From contig NZ_CP039451.1 of the NCBI RefSeq assembly GCF_004843725.1, positions 2,106,501 through 2,170,500 of the forward strand: a stretch of DNA of 64,000 nucleotides, written 5' to 3'. Under the pieces are notes generated by a model. The model searched no databases. It had not been told where the DNA came from and worked only from the letters and a program-made list of their open reading frames with translations. Of this stretch, positions 47,450 to 55,439 are shown in pieces. The stretch comes from Psychroserpens sp. NJDZ02. GTDB taxonomy: Bacteria > Bacteroidota > Bacteroidia > Flavobacteriales > Flavobacteriaceae. The position numbers and the translations under genes were made by a program. How positions within the stretch are numbered: the first letter of the stretch is position 1; every line of letters starts with the position of its first letter.

Positions 47450-48568
47450 ATGAAAAAAGTAATAAAAATAATTGTAATTATTGCTCTGGTAATAGCACTT
47501 GTTATGGTTTTAATATATTTTAAAGACTCTAACTCTAAGTCTGTTGAAGATTTTAAGACAGCAGACCCATTTTTTACCTCAATAAATACCAAAACAGTAG
47601 CTACGGGTAAGTTAAACCCTGAGGAAGAAGTAGAGCTTAAGCCTCAAATTTCTGGTATTATTGATAAGATATTGGTAGAAGAAGGTGATATTGTTAAAAA
47701 AGGAGATGTTATTGCTAAAATTAGAGTGGTTCCAAATGAGCAAAGTCTTGTAGGCGCAAGTAGTCAAATTAGTAGTGCAAAATTGTCTTTCAATAATTCT
47801 AAAACGATGTACGATCGTAATAAAACCTTATTTGATAAAGGTGTGGTTTCAAAACAAGATTTTGAGAATAGCGAATTGGCATTAAACCAAGCACAAGAAA
47901 CACTAAGTCAAGCGCAAAATAATTATCAAATTATAAAAAGAGGGTCATTGTCAGGCGGAGGATCTGCTAACACCAACATTATAGCGTTAATACCTGGTAC
48001 AATTTTAGAGATTCCTGTGAGAGAAGGTGATCAAGTTATAGAAAGTAATAACTTTAATGCGGGAACTACTATTGCGACTATTGCAGATATGAGTAAAATG
48101 ATTTTTGAAGGAAAAGTGGATGAAGCTGAAGTAGGAAAATTAGAAGAAGGAAAAGAAATTAAAGTGATTTTAGGAGCAATTAATGGCAAAGAATTTCCTG
48201 CAAAATTAACTTTTGTTGCCCCAAAAGGGATGGAAGAAAACGGAGCTGTACAATTTACAATAAAAGCGGATGTCACTGTAGAGTCATCTACAAAAATTAG
48301 AGCAGGATATAGTGCTAATGCTGAAATTGAAATGGAATCTAGAGATAGCACTTTAGTTATAAAAGAGTCTTTATTGCAATTTAACCGAATTACAGAAAAA
48401 CCTTTTGTTGAAATTGAAAAACAAGCAGGTAAGTTTGAGAAGAGAGATGTCGAATTAGGATTGTCTGACGGAATTAACGTCGAGATTAAAGAAGGTGTTA
48501 AAGAAGGAGATAAAATAAAAGTTTGGAATAAAGCGTCAAAAGAAGATAACGATGAAGACGAAGATTAA
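47450..48568 (+). CDS. Periplasmic adaptor (HlyD/MacA-like membrane fusion protein)
   Basis: This 372-residue protein has an N-terminal membrane anchor (about 4-24), a barrel-sandwich lipoyl-like domain (KLNPEEEVELKPQISGIIDK and GDIVKKGDVIAKI), a helical hairpin (about 100-165, ASSQISSAKLSFNNSK to LNQAQETLSQAQ), a beta-barrel (EGKVDEAEVGKLEEGKE), and a membrane-proximal domain, ending in an acidic tail. It bridges the inner-membrane permeases to the TolC channel. Its stop is one base before the TolC ATG at 48570, showing tight coupling. Confidence 0.92.
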   Translation: MKKVIKIIVIIALVIALVMVLIYFKDSNSKSVEDFKTADPFFTSINTKTVATGKLNPEEEVELKPQISGIIDKILVEEGDIVKKGDVIAKIRVVPNEQSLVGASSQISSAKLSFNNSKTMYDRNKTLFDKGVVSKQDFENSELALNQAQETLSQAQNNYQIIKRGSLSGGGSANTNIIALIPGTILEIPVREGDQVIESNNFNAGTTIATIADMSKMIFEGKVDEAEVGKLEEGKEIKVILGAINGKEFPAKLTFVAPKGMEENGAVQFTIKADVTVESSTKIRAGYSANAEIEMESRDSTLVIKESLLQFNRITEKPFVEIEKQAGKFEKRDVELGLSDGINVEIKEGVKEGDKIKVWNKASKEDNDEDED

Positions 48569-48569
48569 T

Positions 48570-49889
48570 ATGAAACAGATCACTTATTTAGTATTGCTTT
48601 TAGTTGGATTTACGGCTTCTGCACAAGAAAAAAAATGGACACTTCAAGAGTGTGTTAGTCATGCTTTAGAAAACAACATTACGGTATTACAAGGTCAGAA
48701 TACTTTATTATCTAATGAACAAGATATAATTGCTTCTAAAGGACAATTTTTACCATCAATAAGCGGTAGTGCAGGACATAGTTTGTCTTTAGGTAATACA
48801 GAGATTTTTCCAGGACAATTTGTGGACAGAACCTCTAATAGTACAAGTTTTAGTTTATCAGCAAATCAAACGGTGTTTAATGGTTTTAGATTAACTAATT
48901 TATATAAGCAGTCTCAATTAAATTTGGAGACTAATAAATTAGAATTAAGCAGAATTAAAGATGATATTTCTTTAAACGTTGTTAATGCCTACTTAAATGT
49001 GTTATTTAATATTGAAAATCTAGAGATTGCTGAAGCGCAATACGGGTTTACAGAAAAGCAATTGCAACAAGTACAAGATTTAGTGGAAGCAGGTGTACAG
49101 CCTAAGGCTAATATTTACGATGCACAAGCCACTCTAAGTAGAGATTTACAAAGTGTAACGGTAGCTCAGAATAACTATGATATTTCATTGTTAACTTTAT
49201 CGCAACTTCTGCAAGTACCATATGACGGCTTTAATATTGAAGAGATTGAGGTTAATGACCCATCTATAGAGTTGATGTATGAAGATGCTAAGCCAATTGT
49301 TAAGTATGCATTAGATAATAGATATGAAATTAAAGTCGCTCAAAAAAATATTGAAAATGCAGAATTATCTACTGAGATTTCTAAAAGTGGATTTTTACCA
49401 TTTATAAGTGTTGGTTATGGTTTTGGGTCTAATGTGTTTTATACAAATTTATTACAAAATGAAGATGCTTTTTTTAATCAATTAAATGATCAAAAAGCAC
49501 ATAGTTTTAGGTTAAATGTTAGTATACCTATTTTCTCTCAATTTCAAAATAAAACCAATGTAGCCAAAGCAAAAATTCAAGAAGATAATGCTAGGTTAAG
49601 TTTAGAGCAAACCAAATTATCTTTGGAAGCAAATGTACAACGTGCTTTTACGGATGCAAAAGCAGCTTTTAGATCGTATGAAGCAGCTAAGGTCAGTTTG
49701 GAAGCACAAACAATAGCATTTCAAAATGCGCAAGAGCGTTATAATATCGGAGCAATGAATGCTTTTGATATTGAACAAACAAGACTACGATTAGTTAATG
49801 CTGAAGCTTCTTTAGTTAACGCTAAGTATGATTTTGTTTTTAAAACTAAAGTTCTAGATTTTTATCTGGGCAAACCAATAACAGAATAA
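48570..49889 (+). CDS. TolC family outer membrane efflux protein
   Basis: This protein of 439 residues from the ATG at 48570 begins MKQITYLVLLLVGFTASAQ, a clean signal peptide; an in-frame ATG at 48552 lies inside the adaptor gene and gives a poorer one. The mature part has the TolC repeat structure: WTLQECVSHALENNI, SLSANQTVFNGFRLTNLYKQ and, in the second half, RLNVSIPIFSQFQNKTNV, each with alternating long helices and barrel strands. It forms the trimeric exit duct of the tripartite export system. tsaB starts 2 bases after its stop. Confidence 0.92.
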   Translation: MKQITYLVLLLVGFTASAQEKKWTLQECVSHALENNITVLQGQNTLLSNEQDIIASKGQFLPSISGSAGHSLSLGNTEIFPGQFVDRTSNSTSFSLSANQTVFNGFRLTNLYKQSQLNLETNKLELSRIKDDISLNVVNAYLNVLFNIENLEIAEAQYGFTEKQLQQVQDLVEAGVQPKANIYDAQATLSRDLQSVTVAQNNYDISLLTLSQLLQVPYDGFNIEEIEVNDPSIELMYEDAKPIVKYALDNRYEIKVAQKNIENAELSTEISKSGFLPFISVGYGFGSNVFYTNLLQNEDAFFNQLNDQKAHSFRLNVSIPIFSQFQNKTNVAKAKIQEDNARLSLEQTKLSLEANVQRAFTDAKAAFRSYEAAKVSLEAQTIAFQNAQERYNIGAMNAFDIEQTRLRLVNAEASLVNAKYDFVFKTKVLDFYLGKPITE

Positions 49890-49891
49890 CA

Positions 49892-50563
49892 GTGGCTTAT
49901 ATATTAAATATTGAAACGTCTACGACAAACTGCTCAGTCTCTCTTTCTAATAAAGGGGAGACTTTAGTATTAAAAGAAGATTACGGAAATGGATATTCTC
50001 ATGCAGAGAAATTGCATGTATACATTGAAGAGGTGTTAAATGAAGCAAATATTACAGCAAGTCATTTGGATGCCATTGCGGTAAGTAAAGGACCTGGGTC
50101 TTATACAGGTTTACGTATTGGTGTATCGGCAGCAAAGGGATTGGCGTATGCGTTAGAGAAGCCTCTGATATCAGTTTCAACTTTAGAAGCGTTAGCGTAC
50201 CAAATAAAAGCAGAATCGGGTGTTATTATACCAATGCTGGATGCTAGACGTTTAGAAGTATACTCCGCTATATTTGATGCTAGTTATAATTTAGTGAGAG
50301 CTATCGAAGCACAGATACTTGATGAGAGTGCTTTTAAAAAGGAATTAGTTTCGGGGAAAGTTTATTTTGTAGGGGACGGTGTTGAGAAAACAGAAAAGCT
50401 AATTAATCATCAAAATGCTGTGTTTATAGAAAACAAATTGCCATCTGCTGATCAAATGAGTTTATTGAGTTTTGAAAAGTATAAAAAAAGCGACATCGAA
50501 GATGTCGCCTATTTTGAACCTTATTATTTAAAAGATTTTGTAGCAATAAAATCTAAAAAATAA
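49892..50563 (+). CDS. tsaB: tRNA t6A biosynthesis protein TsaB
   Basis: This 223-residue protein of the ASKHA fold starts with GTG at 49892, giving MAYILNIETSTTNCSVSLS. It contains the KGPGSYTGLRIGVSAAKGLAY motif and a C-terminal YFEPYYLKDF, both typical. TsaB is the scaffold partner of TsaD in making threonylcarbamoyladenosine at position 37 of ANN-decoding tRNAs. It is probably co-transcribed with tolC (2-base gap) and stops one base before the end of the convergent mscS gene. Its 3' end contains a hairpin that appears to terminate mscS on the other strand. Confidence 0.93.
   Translation: MAYILNIETSTTNCSVSLSNKGETLVLKEDYGNGYSHAEKLHVYIEEVLNEANITASHLDAIAVSKGPGSYTGLRIGVSAAKGLAYALEKPLISVSTLEALAYQIKAESGVIIPMLDARRLEVYSAIFDASYNLVRAIEAQILDESAFKKELVSGKVYFVGDGVEKTEKLINHQNAVFIENKLPSADQMSLLSFEKYKKSDIEDVAYFEPYYLKDFVAIKSKK
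50483..50508 (-). terminator. Intrinsic terminator of mscS, located inside tsaB
   Basis: On the minus strand GCGACATC and GATGTCGC form a perfect 8-bp stem (50490-50508) with loop TTC, followed by seven T (50489-50483). It lies about 57 bases beyond the mscS stop. On the plus strand the hairpin is followed by CTATTTTG, which is weak, so it works mainly for mscS. Confidence 0.8.
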
Positions 50564-50564
50564 T

Positions 50565-51377
50565 TTACCCTTCTTTTTGTATTTCTACAGCATGAGGATA
50601 AGGTATTTCTATTCCCGCAGCATCTAATGCTTCTTTTGTTTTTTCTGTAACATCAAAGTAGACTGTCCAATAGTCTTCTGCTTTACACCAAGGCCTTACA
50701 GCAAAATTAACAGAGCTATCAGCTAGTTCCATTACATTTACTGTCGGTTCTGGTGTGTCTATTACTTTTGGGTTGTCTTTTAAAACTTTCATTAAGACGT
50801 CTTTAGTCTGTTTGATGTCAGAATCGTAACCAACTCCAAAAACTAAATCGACACGTCTAGTGCCTTCCGTAGAAAAATTAATAATGTTACCATTAGAAAG
50901 TGATCCATTGGGAATAATAATTTCTCTATTAGAAAGTCCTGTTAATTTGGTCGTAAAAATCTGAATTTCTTTAACAACACCAGTTTGTCCTTGCGCTTCA
51001 ATTAAATCACCGATTTTAAAAGGTTTGAATAGCATAATTAAAACACCTCCAGCAAAATTACCTAAAGAGCCTTGTAATGCTAAACCAATAGCTAATCCAG
51101 CAGCAGCAATTATTGCAGCAAATGATGTTGTTTCAACACCTAATGTACCAAGAACAACAATTATTAAAACGATTTTTAAAACCCAATTTAATAAGTTGAG
51201 CAAGAATTTTTGAAGACTTTCATCATATTTTCTTGAAAGCATTAACTTTTTTAAACCTTTTAAAAGGTATTTGACTATGAAAGCTCCAATAACCCATATT
51301 ACAATTGCTAATAATAATTTTGGTGCGTACTCAATAATAAGTTCAGAGGCCTTATCTTTCCATTGTTGTAAATCCAT
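50565..51377 (-). CDS. Small-conductance mechanosensitive channel, MscS family
   Basis: This 270-residue inner-membrane channel opens on hypo-osmotic shock. Three N-terminal helices are visible (about 18-38, 62-83, 88-112). The third is Gly/Ala rich (AAIIAAAGLAIGLALQGSLG), the pore helix of MscS. The beta domain follows (FKIGDLIEAQGQTGVVKEI) and a C-terminal domain (VDLVFGVGYDSDIKQTK), ending EIPYPHAVEIQKEG. It is transcribed alone and is convergent with tsaB with a gap of one base. Confidence 0.95.
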   Translation of the reverse strand: MDLQQWKDKASELIIEYAPKLLLAIVIWVIGAFIVKYLLKGLKKLMLSRKYDESLQKFLLNLLNWVLKIVLIIVVLGTLGVETTSFAAIIAAAGLAIGLALQGSLGNFAGGVLIMLFKPFKIGDLIEAQGQTGVVKEIQIFTTKLTGLSNREIIIPNGSLSNGNIINFSTEGTRRVDLVFGVGYDSDIKQTKDVLMKVLKDNPKVIDTPEPTVNVMELADSSVNFAVRPWCKAEDYWTVYFDVTEKTKEALDAAGIEIPYPHAVEIQKEG

Positions 51378-51399
51378 TGTAAAATTTTATAGTTTAAAG

Positions 51400-51407
51400 C
51401 AAAGATA
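51400..51407 (-). promoter_or_regulatory. -7 promoter element of mscS
   Basis: The plus strand CAAAGATA reads TATCTTTG on the minus strand, followed by C. It lies 22 bases upstream of the mscS ATG at 51377. No good -33 box. Confidence 0.55.
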
Positions 51408-51610
51408 AATATAAATAGTAAACACTTCTTTAAGGTAGGATAATTATATGTGTTAAGTTGTTTTACTTAAAGAGCTTGTCCTATTTAAATAACCTAATGG
51501 AAACTAGTGGTTGCAGTTACTGCAGAGATCCAAACGATTCTAAGATAACTAAATAGCACTTTAGGGCATACTTTAGTTTTAAGTGATAATAGTTACTTAA
51601 TATTTACAGC
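51408..51610. other. Intergenic stretch between mscS and dodecin, no gene seen
   Basis: About 200 bases hold no supported gene. The only frame of note is a 19-codon ATG frame at 51497-51556 with GCSYCRDP, too short to call. The region ends in the dodecin terminator. It may be relic sequence. Confidence 0.5.
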
Positions 51611-51611
51611 T

Positions 51612-51650
51612 AAAAAAAGCCTGAACATATGTTCAGGCTTTTTTTTTATA
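51612..51650. terminator. Bidirectional terminator downstream of dodecin
   Basis: GCCTGAACAT (51619-51628) pairs with ATGTTCAGGC (51629-51638), a self-complementary 20-base stem, with seven A before and nine T after. It serves dodecin on the minus strand and could stop any plus-strand transcript. Confidence 0.9.
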
Positions 51651-51673
51651 CTTAAGTAATCTTAAAAAGGTGT

Positions 51674-51874
51674 TTAATTAACTTCAAAAGTGATTTTTAA
51701 GTTTACTCTAAAGTCTACGACTTCACCATCTTTAACACTAGCGCTTTGATCTTGTACATATACAGAGCGAATATTTTTCACGCTCTTAGATGCATGTTTT
51801 ACTGCCTTTTTAGTTGCATCTTCCCAACTTTTATCCGAGTTAGATAATACTTCAATTACTTTTAATACTGCCAT
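51674..51874 (-). CDS. Dodecin family flavin-binding protein
   Basis: This 66-residue protein has the dodecin length and pattern: AVLKVIEVLSNSDKSWEDA, then KHASKSVKNIRSVYVQDQSA and the final strands VVDFRVNLKITFEV. Dodecins form hollow 12-mers that store and protect flavins or coenzyme A. The flavin-stacking aromatic common in archaeal members is here represented by W17 in the SWEDA segment, as in many bacterial dodecins. It is monocistronic. Confidence 0.9.
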   Translation of the reverse strand: MAVLKVIEVLSNSDKSWEDATKKAVKHASKSVKNIRSVYVQDQSASVKDGEVVDFRVNLKITFEVN

Positions 51875-51994
51875 AATGTTGTTTTTTAATTATTATTTGT
51901 TCCTTAAATTTACGAATATTAAAATAATTATCGCCGTTTTTAAAGGTGTAATAAAAGGCATAAACGGATAAACAGCAGGTTTTTAAGGATGAAA

Positions 51995-52897
51995 TTAACC
52001 GTTTATGGCAACAACTGAATCAACTTTACCTGCTAGCATTTCTTTTAACATGTTTTCAATTCCGCTTTTTAAGGTATAAGTAGACGATGGACAGCCACTA
52101 CAAGCACCTTGTAAAATTACTTTTACTGTTTTTGTAGCCTCATCATAAGATTCAAATTGAATATTTCCTCCGTCACTTGCAACAGCAGGCTTAACGTATT
52201 CTTCCAAGATATTTATAATCTCTTTAGAAGTGTCATCAAGTGTTTCAAAATGTGCTTCTACTTTCTCAATGGATTTTTCTACAACTTCAGGAGCATTTGG
52301 AGATACAATTTCTTTTGCATCTTCAATATAAGTTCTTATAAATTCTCTTAATTCAAAAGAAATATCACTCCATTCTGCAATGTCATATTTAGTAATAGAA
52401 ACAAAATTTTCATCAAAAAACACACTCTTGACAAAAGGGAAGTGAAATAAGGCAGTAGCCATCGGTGATGGTTTTGCAGTTTCAATAGACGTAAATTCGT
52501 ATGATGCCGTAACTAATTTTTTATTTGCTACAAATTTTAATACGGATGGGTTTGGCGTACTTTCCGTGTAAACGGTAACGGCGACTTTTTTTGTTTCAGC
52601 TAAATCTGAGACAACACTTCCGCCTTCATTTAGATAGGATTCAATTTGTTCTGAGACTTCTGTTTTAACAGCATCCCATTCCACTATATTATAACGTTCA
52701 ATAGCTATAAAATTACTAGAAATGTAAACTTTTTTTACAAAAGGAAGGTAGAACAATTGCTGCGCTAAAGGAGAGTCTTTAGCTTCGTCAATGTTATTAA
52801 ACTCAAAGCTTTGATGCTTAGTTATAAACTGATTAAGCTCAAATTTGATTATAGTTGGGTTTGAGGTTTCTTGAATGGAAACTTTAAAATTGCTCAT
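51995..52897 (-). CDS. Nfu-type iron-sulfur scaffold/carrier with duplicated N-terminal domain
   Basis: This protein of 300 residues starts at the ATG at 52897 (MSNFKVSIQETSNPTIIKF). A TTG 18 bases upstream lies inside the predicted -7 promoter box, so the ATG is chosen. It has two copies of the Nfu N-terminal domain (about 1-90 and 105-195; QETSNPTIIKFELN and TESTPNPSVLKFVAN). A C-terminal NifU domain (about 220-300) has the cluster site CSGCPSSTYTLKSGIENML. It carries [4Fe-4S] clusters to target proteins. The doubled N-terminal domain is seen in other Bacteroidota. Monocistronic, divergent from PorP. Confidence 0.93.
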   Translation of the reverse strand: MSNFKVSIQETSNPTIIKFELNQFITKHQSFEFNNIDEAKDSPLAQQLFYLPFVKKVYISSNFIAIERYNIVEWDAVKTEVSEQIESYLNEGGSVVSDLAETKKVAVTVYTESTPNPSVLKFVANKKLVTASYEFTSIETAKPSPMATALFHFPFVKSVFFDENFVSITKYDIAEWSDISFELREFIRTYIEDAKEIVSPNAPEVVEKSIEKVEAHFETLDDTSKEIINILEEYVKPAVASDGGNIQFESYDEATKTVKVILQGACSGCPSSTYTLKSGIENMLKEMLAGKVDSVVAING

Positions 52898-52911
52898 TGG
52901 TACTTTTTTTT

Positions 52912-52920
52912 GCAAAAATA
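52912..52920 (-). promoter_or_regulatory. -7 promoter element of nfu
   Basis: The plus strand GCAAAAATA reads TATTTTTGC on the minus strand, an exact match. It ends 15 bases before the ATG at 52897 and excludes the upstream TTG as a start. Confidence 0.6.
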
Positions 52921-53057
52921 CTAAAGAAAAGTATAGCTATCTAGGATATGTCAAATTTATAAAACTATCAAAATTTGTTTTTTTTTAGTTTATTTGATAA
53001 AACCTTTTTATCTTGAAGCTTTAACTTTTTGGAGTGAATTTATAAGGTGTAAATTTA

Positions 53058-53065
53058 TATATTTG
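53058..53065 (+). promoter_or_regulatory. -7 promoter element of the PorP/SprF gene
   Basis: TATATTTG matches TAnnTTTG exactly. The start codon lies 86 bases further on, so the leader is fairly long (about 80 bases). A TTTG at 53028-53031 is a possible but distant -33 box. Confidence 0.5.
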
Positions 53066-53151
53066 AATCTTATTTATAATTTTTATGTTAAAAAAGAGTT
53101 ATAAACCTAACAACTGACCATTTAAACCTATCGACTTCGAATTTAGAGACT

Positions 53152-54162
53152 ATGAGATTAAACCGCGTACTTTTAATAGCAATTGTGGCCTTGTTCGGTG
53201 CTCAGTTGTCTAGAGCCCAAGAAGGGTTGCCAATCTACTCTGATTATTTAACAGACAACTATTATTTAATACACCCATCTATGGCTGGTGCTGCAAACTG
53301 TGCGAAGCTTAGAATCACTGGAAGACAACAATGGTTTGGAGATGATGACGCGCCAAAGTTAGTAACGGCTAGTGTTAATGGTCGTATTGGAGAGTCTCAA
53401 TCTGGTATTGGAGCAATTGTGTACAGTGATAAAAATGGATACCACTCGCAAACGGGCGCTTATTTTACTTATGCACATCACTTAATGTTTTCTAGAAGTA
53501 CAACGGATTTAAATCAATTATCTTTTGGTTTAAGTGCTGGTGCGATACAATATAAATTGGATGAAACTAGTTTTTTGGCAGATGGATTTGATCCAATAAT
53601 TTCGGGAATAGAGCAATCTGCTACTAATTTTAATGTTGACTTAGGTTTTTCTTATTTCGTATATGATTTTTATGCACATGCAACAATTAAAAATCTTTTA
53701 AACAATGATGGTGTAAATTTTAACGAACAAGGTTTGAGTTATGATAACTTAAGAACGTACTTAGTGTCTATTGGGAATAACTTTGGTAGTTCAGGTAGTG
53801 ATTGGAGTTTTGAACCTTCAGCGATGTTTATGTACAGAGATGCCACAGAAGAGGCGTCTTTTGATATAAACCTTAAAGCGTATAAGTCTTTAGAGTTTGG
53901 TAAAGTTTGGGGAGGGTTGTCGTATAGACGTTCTTTAGATGGTGCAGAGTTTGTTGATGGATCAGGAGTTAGTAGTCAAAAATTACAATATATTACTCCA
54001 ATTTTAGGAGTAGAGGTTAATAATTTTGTTTTTGCTTATACTTATAGTTATCAATCTAATTCAGTCGTGTTTAATAATGGTGGTTTTCATCAATTAACAC
54101 TTGGATTAAACTTTAACTGTGGTAAAGAAAGATACAGTTGTGATTGTCCTGCAATTAATTAA
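53152..54162 (+). CDS. PorP/SprF family type IX secretion-associated membrane protein
   Basis: This 336-residue outer-membrane protein has a signal peptide (LLIAIVALFGAQLSRAQ) and then the family hallmark LPIYSDYLTDNYYLIHPSMAGA, followed by beta-barrel strands rich in Gly and aromatics and a final strand FHQLTLGLNFNC. PorP/SprF proteins help attach or secrete type IX substrates and are usually next to a giant adhesin gene; none is here. The C-terminus has a short Cys-rich tail (GKERYSCDCPAIN). It is a single gene ended by a bidirectional terminator. Confidence 0.9.
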   Translation: MRLNRVLLIAIVALFGAQLSRAQEGLPIYSDYLTDNYYLIHPSMAGAANCAKLRITGRQQWFGDDDAPKLVTASVNGRIGESQSGIGAIVYSDKNGYHSQTGAYFTYAHHLMFSRSTTDLNQLSFGLSAGAIQYKLDETSFLADGFDPIISGIEQSATNFNVDLGFSYFVYDFYAHATIKNLLNNDGVNFNEQGLSYDNLRTYLVSIGNNFGSSGSDWSFEPSAMFMYRDATEEASFDINLKAYKSLEFGKVWGGLSYRRSLDGAEFVDGSGVSSQKLQYITPILGVEVNNFVFAYTYSYQSNSVVFNNGGFHQLTLGLNFNCGKERYSCDCPAIN

Positions 54163-54174
54163 ATAAAAAGACAT

Positions 54175-54209
54175 AAAAAAAAGCCTCGATAATATCGAGG
54201 CTTTTTTTT
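54175..54209. terminator. Bidirectional terminator between PorP/SprF and the SIMPL-like gene
   Basis: GCCTCGAT (54183-54190) pairs with ATCGAGGC (54194-54201) around AAT, with eight A before and eight T after the stem. Serves both convergent genes. Confidence 0.9.
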
Positions 54210-54220
54210 GTGGTATTACT

Positions 54221-55234
54221 CTATTGGTTGGTATTTAATTCTTTTACATCTATGCTTCCGTCAGGAGAGATAACATAATATTTATGTTTAATTTCTGTTT
54301 TTACTAGGGGTTCCTCTTTTTGCGCTTTAGGTTTTGGTGTAAATTGTAGTTTTATTTCCATTCCTACTTGTACGACTGGCGCTAAAATTGATGGGTTGAT
54401 AACAACATCGTATTTTTCGTAAGATAAAGGCTGGTAGTAATAAGATTTTTGTTTTTCAGCCTGCGTGATACCTTTGTTTTGTTTTAAGGCTTGAAAAGAG
54501 ATACTATTAAAGGCTTCATAGTTTTGGTAAAAATCTTTTGGAAAATAACAATATTTTTGGTCGGCCATGATTACATTGTAATGGTCTAAAGTAAAACCTA
54601 AAGCATTATAATAATCTTTTTTCTCTGTAATTAATGCCAAGAGTTTAGTCTGTAGATTTTTATATACGTCTGTAATGTTTTCAATAAAATAATCTACTTT
54701 AACTAAATTATAGACTTCATTTTTAGCACAAGCAGTCAATATATTTTCAAAGTGTTGTGTTTTAGAAAATTGGATATGTATGTTTTGTTGTAACTCAAAA
54801 CCCTTTGGGATTTCGGTATATGATTTACTAAATAATTTTTTTGTGACTTCAACCTCATAAACGGGAACAAAGGAAATCACATCAATTGCTATATCTTGTT
54901 CTGTTATGCCATATAAAATTAATTCTGTTTTTATTTTTTTAATACGCTCAGTCATCAATTGATTTGTCATTTCGGCAGTTTCGCCAATTTGGGAAACATT
55001 AAAAATAGCGGTATAGGTACTTGCTTTTACATTCTGTAGAGCTCTCACATCAATTACTATAGTGCTATTAGGGTTTAGGTTGGTAAGGCTGTGTTTTTCC
55101 GAATGCCCAAAAACTGCCGCATTACCAGTCGCAATATTCTGTCTAGAAATATTTTGGTTGTAATTACCTTTATGTTGGGCTTGTGTATTAGAGACTAGCA
55201 AGGTGAAAAAGAAAAATAAATGTGTAATTTTCAT
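54221..55234 (-). CDS. Exported protein, SIMPL (DUF541)-like
   Basis: This 337-residue protein has a signal peptide (ITHLFFFFTLLVSNTQAQ). The middle (about 55-225) follows the SIMPL pattern: a first strand (STIVIDVRALQNVKAS), ETAEMTNQLMTERIKKIKTE, then LYGITEQDIAIDVISFVPVYE, GFELQQNIHIQF, and a late helix NLQTKLLALITEKKDYYNAL. SIMPL proteins are periplasmic or outer-membrane proteins of uncertain function. The C-terminal quarter has PKAQKEEPLVKTEIKHKYYV and no known domain. It is likely monocistronic. The family call is from memory of the pattern and is tentative. Confidence 0.6.
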   Translation of the reverse strand: MKITHLFFFFTLLVSNTQAQHKGNYNQNISRQNIATGNAAVFGHSEKHSLTNLNPNSTIVIDVRALQNVKASTYTAIFNVSQIGETAEMTNQLMTERIKKIKTELILYGITEQDIAIDVISFVPVYEVEVTKKLFSKSYTEIPKGFELQQNIHIQFSKTQHFENILTACAKNEVYNLVKVDYFIENITDVYKNLQTKLLALITEKKDYYNALGFTLDHYNVIMADQKYCYFPKDFYQNYEAFNSISFQALKQNKGITQAEKQKSYYYQPLSYEKYDVVINPSILAPVVQVGMEIKLQFTPKPKAQKEEPLVKTEIKHKYYVISPDGSIDVKELNTNQ

Positions 55235-55439
55235 AATTTGTTTATGTTTTGGTTAAGTAAAGCTAGATGGCTTTTATTTAAAGTACAAACCATAATGAGG
55301 GAACTAGTAAGGGTAATGAGCAAATGTGACAGGTAAATGAGTTAAGGCTGCTATTTAAATAATTTAATACGTTACATTAAAAAAACGCATTTTATTTAAT
55401 GATTTAAAGTCCGTAAGTTTATGTTTTAGAAATTTATAA

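Noticed and set aside
48552..48572. TolC start at the ATG at 48552
   Set aside because: It lies within the adaptor gene and adds a charged stub before the signal peptide; the ATG at 48570, just after the adaptor stop, fits better.
51497..51556. A 19-codon frame METSGCSYCRDPNDS... in the gap before dodecin
   Set aside because: It is very short, has no promoter or start context, and chance alone can give a CxxC in such a peptide. Not called as a gene.
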